Shown here: one piece after another, positions 57,794-64,000 of the stretch
How positions within the stretch are numbered: position 1 is the first letter of the stretch
Layout of the letters: every line of letters starts with the position of its first letter
Assembly (NCBI GenBank): GCA_014338405.1
Contig: JTDE01000312.1
Coordinates: forward strand, 30,650-94,649
Length of the DNA stretch: 64,000 bases
DNA from: Paragonimus skrjabini miyazakii
Lineage: Eukaryota > Platyhelminthes > Trematoda > Plagiorchiida > Troglotrematidae
Direction: 5' to 3'
Notes under the pieces: generated by a model
Seen by the model: the letters and a program-made list of their open reading frames with translations, nothing else
Databases searched by the model: none
Told to the model about the DNA's origin: nothing
Position numbers and translations under genes: made by a program

Positions 57794-60700
57794 CTAGCAA
57801 CTGAACTGACCATCAGTATTGCAGCAATACAACTCTATTGATGCATATCAGCCGTACAATCTGATTTCAAAACCCTTATTCAGAAAGTGCAATGTAAGAG
57901 AGGCAGCTTTAATTTTATGATGCTACTAAAGCTCAAAAAGAATTATAGCAAAACAACTGTTCAATATTCGTGTTCCTTTCACATCCAGCCTGTCTACTTT
58001 TGGATTCAACATAACTATGTGTCGGAATGTCAGAAGCGGTTTGTTTTTGAAATTTGGAAAACCTGCCATGACAAGATTGCATGTCAAACTTGGAAGATTT
58101 TCCTTTTGAAACATCTAGTGAAAAAAATTCATTTTATTTTAATTGCTGATATACATGCAGACTTTCATCATGCTTTTGTCATGAAACTAAGTGTTGTTGC
58201 GTTCAGATCGCATTATTCACGCTCTCTGGCGGTTTACAACTCTACCATGAAGCCACAAATCTCCATTTTGTTTAGCTTTCAGACAGTTTTGCTTCACATG
58301 GTCTCCGTTAAGTTTGTAACATGACTGAAGTTCCGCCAGCCCGGTACGTGTAGCGCGCAAAAAGCATCGTCAGATCTGTAACACTGAACACTTTACTGGG
58401 GTCTTATCTATAAGGAAAATGACTTACTTGCCAAGACAAAGCAAGAAATAACACAGAATTCTATTGCACTGTGGGAATAAAGTGTTACAATTTTGTCTAC
58501 TATCTAGATTAACCCCTTGACTCCTTTGTAGCTGTGATTCCATCTCAACATCATTAGTAATTGCTGGACGCTGGATCTCTCACCAGTTTGGGTCAATAAA
58601 CTTGTGGGGTTTCCAGATTACAGTTGTACTTGCTCACTCTGGATTGTGTTAAATGTGTGTATACAAGGGAAATTGGCATTATCAGTTTCCAATATCAAAA
58701 TCCTGGACATTGTTCTAGTGTATTTTTGATCACCGTTACTGAAAATCTCAACGCAAGCATTCTTTTTGGTATCATTGAGGCATTTAGTGTCATCGTCAGA
58801 CTATGAGTCTATGTTGCCCAGACCGAGTTTTTGATCACCCGTTTCTAATAGTAATCAGTAGTAACAATGGGCTTCTCCACAAAACCAACAACACTTCCTG
58901 TCCTTCGATGCCAAGTAGCGATCACTGGTGAATGCAAATTCTCGGCGTTTTCACCTTCATTTCACGCCACACATCTTACTAGGTACGACTAACCTTCAGA
59001 ACAGCAAGAAAACGTTTTGCCTTGTTGAAATTGTAACTTTAATTAATCATTTCCTAACTGGTAATAAGCAAAGTAACGAAGACCGAATGCGGTTTGAAAG
59101 AAACTCTGTGTCAGGAGTGACTTGATATCAATAAATCAAATTACCGGTCACTCACAAATTGCTCTGGAATTATTTTCGGTTTTGTCGAAACAAACCGTGT
59201 ATTGCGAACTAGTGTTTTGTTACAGTAAACTACCTATCAATCTTCACTCAGTTGCGAAAGGGAAACGGTTTCCAGTGCGATGACTAGAAGTATAACGAGC
59301 CATTTGAATACTTAATCAGACTGTATGACTTTAGTTTGCAAAATTATTCGTATCACATTGTGATTATACTATAGTATTTGTTTATAAAAAGGGGCAATTA
59401 ACATCAGTGTGCTAGGCTTGCCTCAACATAGCAAGACAGGGTGAACAGTTTACCAGATGAAACATCCAGTTAAGGATATACACAAGAACCAAGACGTATT
59501 GATAAAGCATTTGCGTTTGAAGATCGAACACAATATGTGTCGTCTTGATAAGTTATAAACGACATTGAAAAGCAGGTAATCTAAAGAGAGTTAGAAATTA
59601 CAAACTGGGCATGAGTTAACTTGTCTCACGTCACAGAAGTGCACACCATTGGAACGAAAATTATGATAGCATATGGTACCTGCAATTATTTACTCATTAA
59701 GATCCAGCATACAGCTATATTTCCTGAATTCATTAACACAGGATATAACAAGTAACACAACAATGGGTGCCTCATTTCGGCACCATAACCTCTGTTATGA
59801 TTGGAAGTGGAATATTATCAACTGTAACTACTATACCTTGACCATCAAGAAATTTTTCTTTGTGTTGAATTGAGTAGTGTAGGTGATGTCACAAAAGTTC
59901 CTTCCATCAGTTGTGAGCAATTACATAGCATTGTGTCGCAACAATAAAATACGATGCGATCTTATTACACAGCAGATTAATACACCGATCAATACTTCAA
60001 ATGTTTGGTAAACTCGGACAGTCATATGAAATTGTAGCTTGGTTTGAATGTGAACCACCACCGATCATAAGACAATTAAGGTTCATTTAATCAATCATTG
60101 TTCACGTCTTTGAAATAGTTTGTGAAGTCTTCGTTCATTGTTTAGTACGTTCTTGTTCTTGACCATTTTAGTCTGACAGCAAACACAATGTTCCTTGCAA
60201 CAGCATAAAAACTTAAAAAGGATCCTGATTGTGCATGTAACCATACCCTTGACAAGGTATGTTTAAGAGCTTGTTGTATTTTCAGCACAAATACCATACT
60301 GAAGTGATAAGGAGATTCCGAAAGCAAGCTTTGTACTAGACTCGGTGGATGTGTATGTGACAATTTGTTCCACTTCTCATGGACATATGAAAAAGTAGCA
60401 AACATAAATTACGAGTCCAGAGATTTGATAAATTTTCTTCAGTCTGCCATGCAAAAGCCAGGAAAAGTCCGCTGCGACTGATTTTGGTCTTATGGTTAAC
60501 CACGTTACTTCGCTTACTGTGTTGTCAAACACTAGCGACGACAAGAGAGAGTTTTCCAGAGGCAAGCTGATCAAACACCGGCTCTTTATTGACAGACATC
60601 TCAGTTACGCCGACAATGAAACTGCTTCTTCTCACACGGGTTGCACTCATATGATGCTAGTTCAAAACAATGCTCTATCGTTTAGGATGGATCGATATAA

Positions 60701-63700
60701 CAGCATACCTCGTACAACCGTCTGGTGCTAATGGTCGAATTTCTTCTATCTCCTTCTGCACGTTCTGTTATCGTCTTGATGAACCATATGACCAAGGATT
60801 ATTTTTCTTTCAATGGAAGGAAGGGCACAATTAAAGAATTGTATCTATGAATGAATTAGGGTGAACTGGTTGATTTAGGTTAACCGTAGACTCAACTGAC
60901 TAAGCGTAAACGACTGGATAAGTATTTCGTTTGAGAAACCTTGGAATTCTTCACATCCGAAAAAACGTGGGTGCGTTTCAAATCAGCTTGAGTATTAATT
61001 GCACCGAGGATAACGACAGTCAATATTGTAAATTCCAGATTTCTCCGTCCTCCTTGTCTAAGTAGCATTTTGCTCATTTGTAAAACTGTCAGCCTAAAAG
61101 CTGCTATGCGTTGAATAAAGACTTTTGAATGCCGTTTTTATTATCAGGATGTAGAAATGACAAGGAACCTATCAACCAAACATGAAGCCAAGAATAAGAC
61201 GACTGGATTAAAAATGGTGGTAATCATAGATGAGGTGGGTTTCGGCTAATTGGTATCAACTAGGTTACTTATATTGTAGGGTAGAAGAATATTGTGTGGG
61301 CTGAGTGTTTGTCCTCAACTGTGCAGCTTTTGAGGGCGTACTGAAGGTGTGACCTCTTTCGACTTTCGACAAGACTGATTCTTACATGGTGGTGTCTATC
61401 GGCATGAGCACTGTGGTAGAATGGAAAACAATCCATTTGTTTTTAAACCTATGTCGATGACGTCTCTATCATCACGGAGTAGACCAAAAATAAGGACGAA
61501 TATGCTCCGTAATAATAGCATTTATTACAGAATGTTTTGCACAACATTGTAGTCTAAGAGGCATATACCAGCCAAGCTAATGTCGCGCCAGCTATCTGTC
61601 GTAATCAGTGACACCTGTTAAATAGCAAGTCCTGCCGTGACCTTCTGCTCAAAATAGATGGCACTATCCAATCTGAAAGATAATGTGCCCAACAATACCT
61701 CTTCATTATTGACCTACTGACTTGCCTGGCTCTGTGTTTTATATTTCATTTAGTGGCAGTGCTGGGAGTTTATCGGAAGAAATTCCTGAACAATGCTTTG
61801 TGTGGTCTTGCTTCGGACCAACCATACAGTCATCCTGGCTCGCGTGATTGACTATAACCGATACGTGCACAAAAAGAAGGCACTTCAAATTGGTTAACAT
61901 GCCTTCATCAATGCATCTTAAAAGATCAAGTGGCGCACATTGTCTGCAGACGAGGCGGTTGTAATTAATTCACACTGTCCGAATTCTTTTACATCTTGAT
62001 TTGATAATGGTTGAACTCATACAACTTGCCAGTTAGACAGGATAGCCTTTAAAACCCATTCTAATCAATTAACACGAACTAGCTGAAACTCACTTACTGT
62101 GTGTGGTCAGAATCACAAGGAAGTCATATTTGTTATTTACCGGTAGCATTGTGCCACGTTCGGTCTTAAGGCAACACAGTCCTTATCTACAGCAAATTTT
62201 CCATACTTGTGTACTTGTATAAAAATCGATCAAAAACGATTTGGTTCGCTGAACGCTATTTATACTTCTGTGATGGTTTCAATTAGTGTAACTGATTATT
62301 CGGCTTGCTGATACATGATAAAAGCAGTTAACCACTTCTAAACTTTTCCTGCTTATACCTGAAAAGATTTAAATTCGTTGATGCTGTTTATTACGAATAG
62401 TATTCACCTTTATCGCACTTGTGCATCCAAAGATCACTGGTATCCAAGGTCTCAACCCATGTAAATTTGGGAGTAAGAAGAAGATGGAAGTGTTTTTTTG
62501 TTGGACGTCTACAGCCTTGTAGTCACTGGAAAAGGGCTGGTCAATTAACCGTGTTAGACGTAGACTTGTTACAAGCCAAACACATTCATATTCGCCCAAA
62601 GTTTTTGAAATAATGTTTACTATTTTACTACCTTACGCAGTTGAACTACAAAAAATTCAGTGTTTTCTTTTACGGTAGAAACCAAGGTCATGTCTATACA
62701 GTATTTCAGTATTGTCTCGGTTATCTGATGACCTCGAGAGAAAATCTTCCATTTTCCCCGTTATTTCCAGTTGTATTTCAATTTACTGTACCATGGTGAC
62801 CTAACCACAATGAAAATCTAGTCAGGTGGTTACATTTTAAGTAGACAGATCCAACTCTTATCGGAATACGGTAGCGGGGATGATGTTCAACTTTCAAGGA
62901 TTGTCCTATCGTAAATCTAACGGTACTTGGGTTCTATTGTTCGTATACGCGCTATTTTTTAACTCGCTCAACTCAACCAAGGAGTAGTGAGTGCTCTTCA
63001 GTTTCAAGTAATACCAAGTCAATAACCACATGGGATGAACCACAATACATTCTAGCTTATAAGAAGAACTTGATAACATTCAAAATATTCACCGAAAACA
63101 AATGTGCCATTTTCCTAATATGATGAATATCTAACGGTCCTAAATAACATACACTGCTTGTGAGAACGTACGAAAAAATGCAGATGTCAGGTAATTTGCA
63201 CTACTACCTTCAATGTTGAAATCTTAGCCAAATATTTTGTTTTGTGGTTTTGTTTACTACTCGCACCTTATGTCCTCTATTACTTGAGTCTCACTAGAAT
63301 TACCAGCTTATATCTTCATACCATATTATTATTATGCATATTACACTCAGCCTGTCTGCTTTAACTTTCAGTATTTTAGCCATTATTCCCCCTAGCTTAA
63401 GCAATATAACGATGTGATTCTTCCCTTGCTTATATTGTCTCGACAAATGTGAAGCACGGTTTCTTTTGTCAGCAGTCTTTTTCAAGTGTGATGGCAACTC
63501 TTAAATTATCGTAGACTCTTCAGACAATCGTTTTCAAAATTCGTTCTTGATAAACCGTTTTTTTTAATAGAACGATTCAATGCTGTAAACTGCGATTAAC
63601 TGCAGCTTTCCTCATTTCCCTGTAAAAGTCATTTAACAACTTCAGAACTAACGATGTGTTTAGTGGTGAATTAAAGGCAACATAATTTTAACGAAGACCG

Positions 63701-64000
63701 ATAATAGAATTGCTTTTGGTAAAGCTTTTTTAAACACTTGATACGTAAAATTCGTTTTTTTACCGGGCGGATACACATATGTTATTGTCAATAGCGTTTA
63801 CAATCGGAGCTTGACCGAGCGTTACATATACATATTACTATTGACGACTTGAGGTCCACACAAAAAGAAGTTGAGTTTGCAGTGACGGAAATGAATTAGG
63901 CTAATATGTTTTTAAATGTCGATTGAAAACAGTGCTTAGCCAATACCGAATATACAAAGAGAGATGATCAACAGGGTTTCAAGGCCATATCTATCACACC
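57794..64000. other. No gene recognised (57.8-64.0 kb)
   Basis: The longest frame, 57,887-58,324 plus (145 codons), is hydrophobic and aromatic-rich, has no family that I can name, and overlaps an antisense frame, so I do not call it. A weak RT-like trace (TYVDDVSIIT at about 61,450) is discussed among the findings. No RNA gene, tandem array or element end was found. Confidence 0.35.

Noticed and set aside
57887..58324. 145-codon open frame, the longest without a retroelement assignment
   Set aside because: Composition is biased to hydrophobic and aromatic residues, there is an antisense open frame, and no motif or splice context was found; a chance frame is likely.
1..64000. CRISPR arrays, bacterial operons, rRNA genes or satellite arrays
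   Set aside because: No regularly spaced repeats, Shine-Dalgarno-led gene runs, conserved rRNA segments or tandem arrays longer than the microsatellites were seen.

Overview
The window looks like intergenic DNA from a flatworm-like metazoan, most likely a trematode. It is AT-rich, has no long open frames, and shows no bacterial operon structure or ribosome-binding sites. What can be recognised is decayed retroelement sequence: Penelope-like elements (PLEs) with GIY-YIG domains, CR1-like and RTE-like non-LTR elements, a Ty3/gypsy element and tRNA-derived SINEs. That mixture is familiar from fluke genomes. The species cannot be named from the sequence alone, and I found no host gene or functional RNA gene that I can defend.

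Layout. 0-2.7 kb: a PLE (250-1837) bounded by ~185-bp inverted terminal repeats, whose GIY-YIG domain is split by a 398-bp solo LTR with a perfect 5-bp target duplication. Two copies of a tRNA-derived SINE lie on either side. 2.7-9.5 kb: mostly unassigned, with a PLE 3' remnant at about 5.96-6.43 kb and an (ATT)16 microsatellite. 9.5-12.6 kb: a minus-strand PLE of a second lineage next to a plus-strand RTE-like remnant. 14.3-15.1 kb: an LTR-like promoter block related to the solo LTR, and a weak hammerhead-ribozyme-like motif. 15.65-19.4 kb: a Ty3/gypsy element whose gag-protease half is inverted relative to its RT-RNaseH-integrase half. 21.2-22.6 kb: a CR1-like remnant. 24.3-25.65 kb: the best preserved element, a 5'-truncated PLE interrupted by one in-frame stop. 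26.7-30.1 kb: a composite minus-strand PLE with ~158-bp inverted ends, a long hairpin, internal direct repeats and a nested non-LTR endonuclease fragment. 32.1-33.2 kb and 45.4 kb: three copies of a second SINE. 37.0 and 46.8 kb: two copies of a third SINE. 42.6-43.5 kb: another PLE. 49.0-49.2 kb: a third copy of the first PLE's terminal repeat. From about 49.3 kb to the end nothing is confidently assigned.

These sequences do not work together as a pathway. They record successive insertions, with at least six PLE-derived segments (both strands, at least two lineages) accompanied by SINE, LTR and LINE insertions. The most informative structures are the solo LTR inside PLE 1, the inverted gypsy block and the composite PLE at 26.7-30.1 kb. 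All family assignments come from reading motifs by eye; no database search was run.
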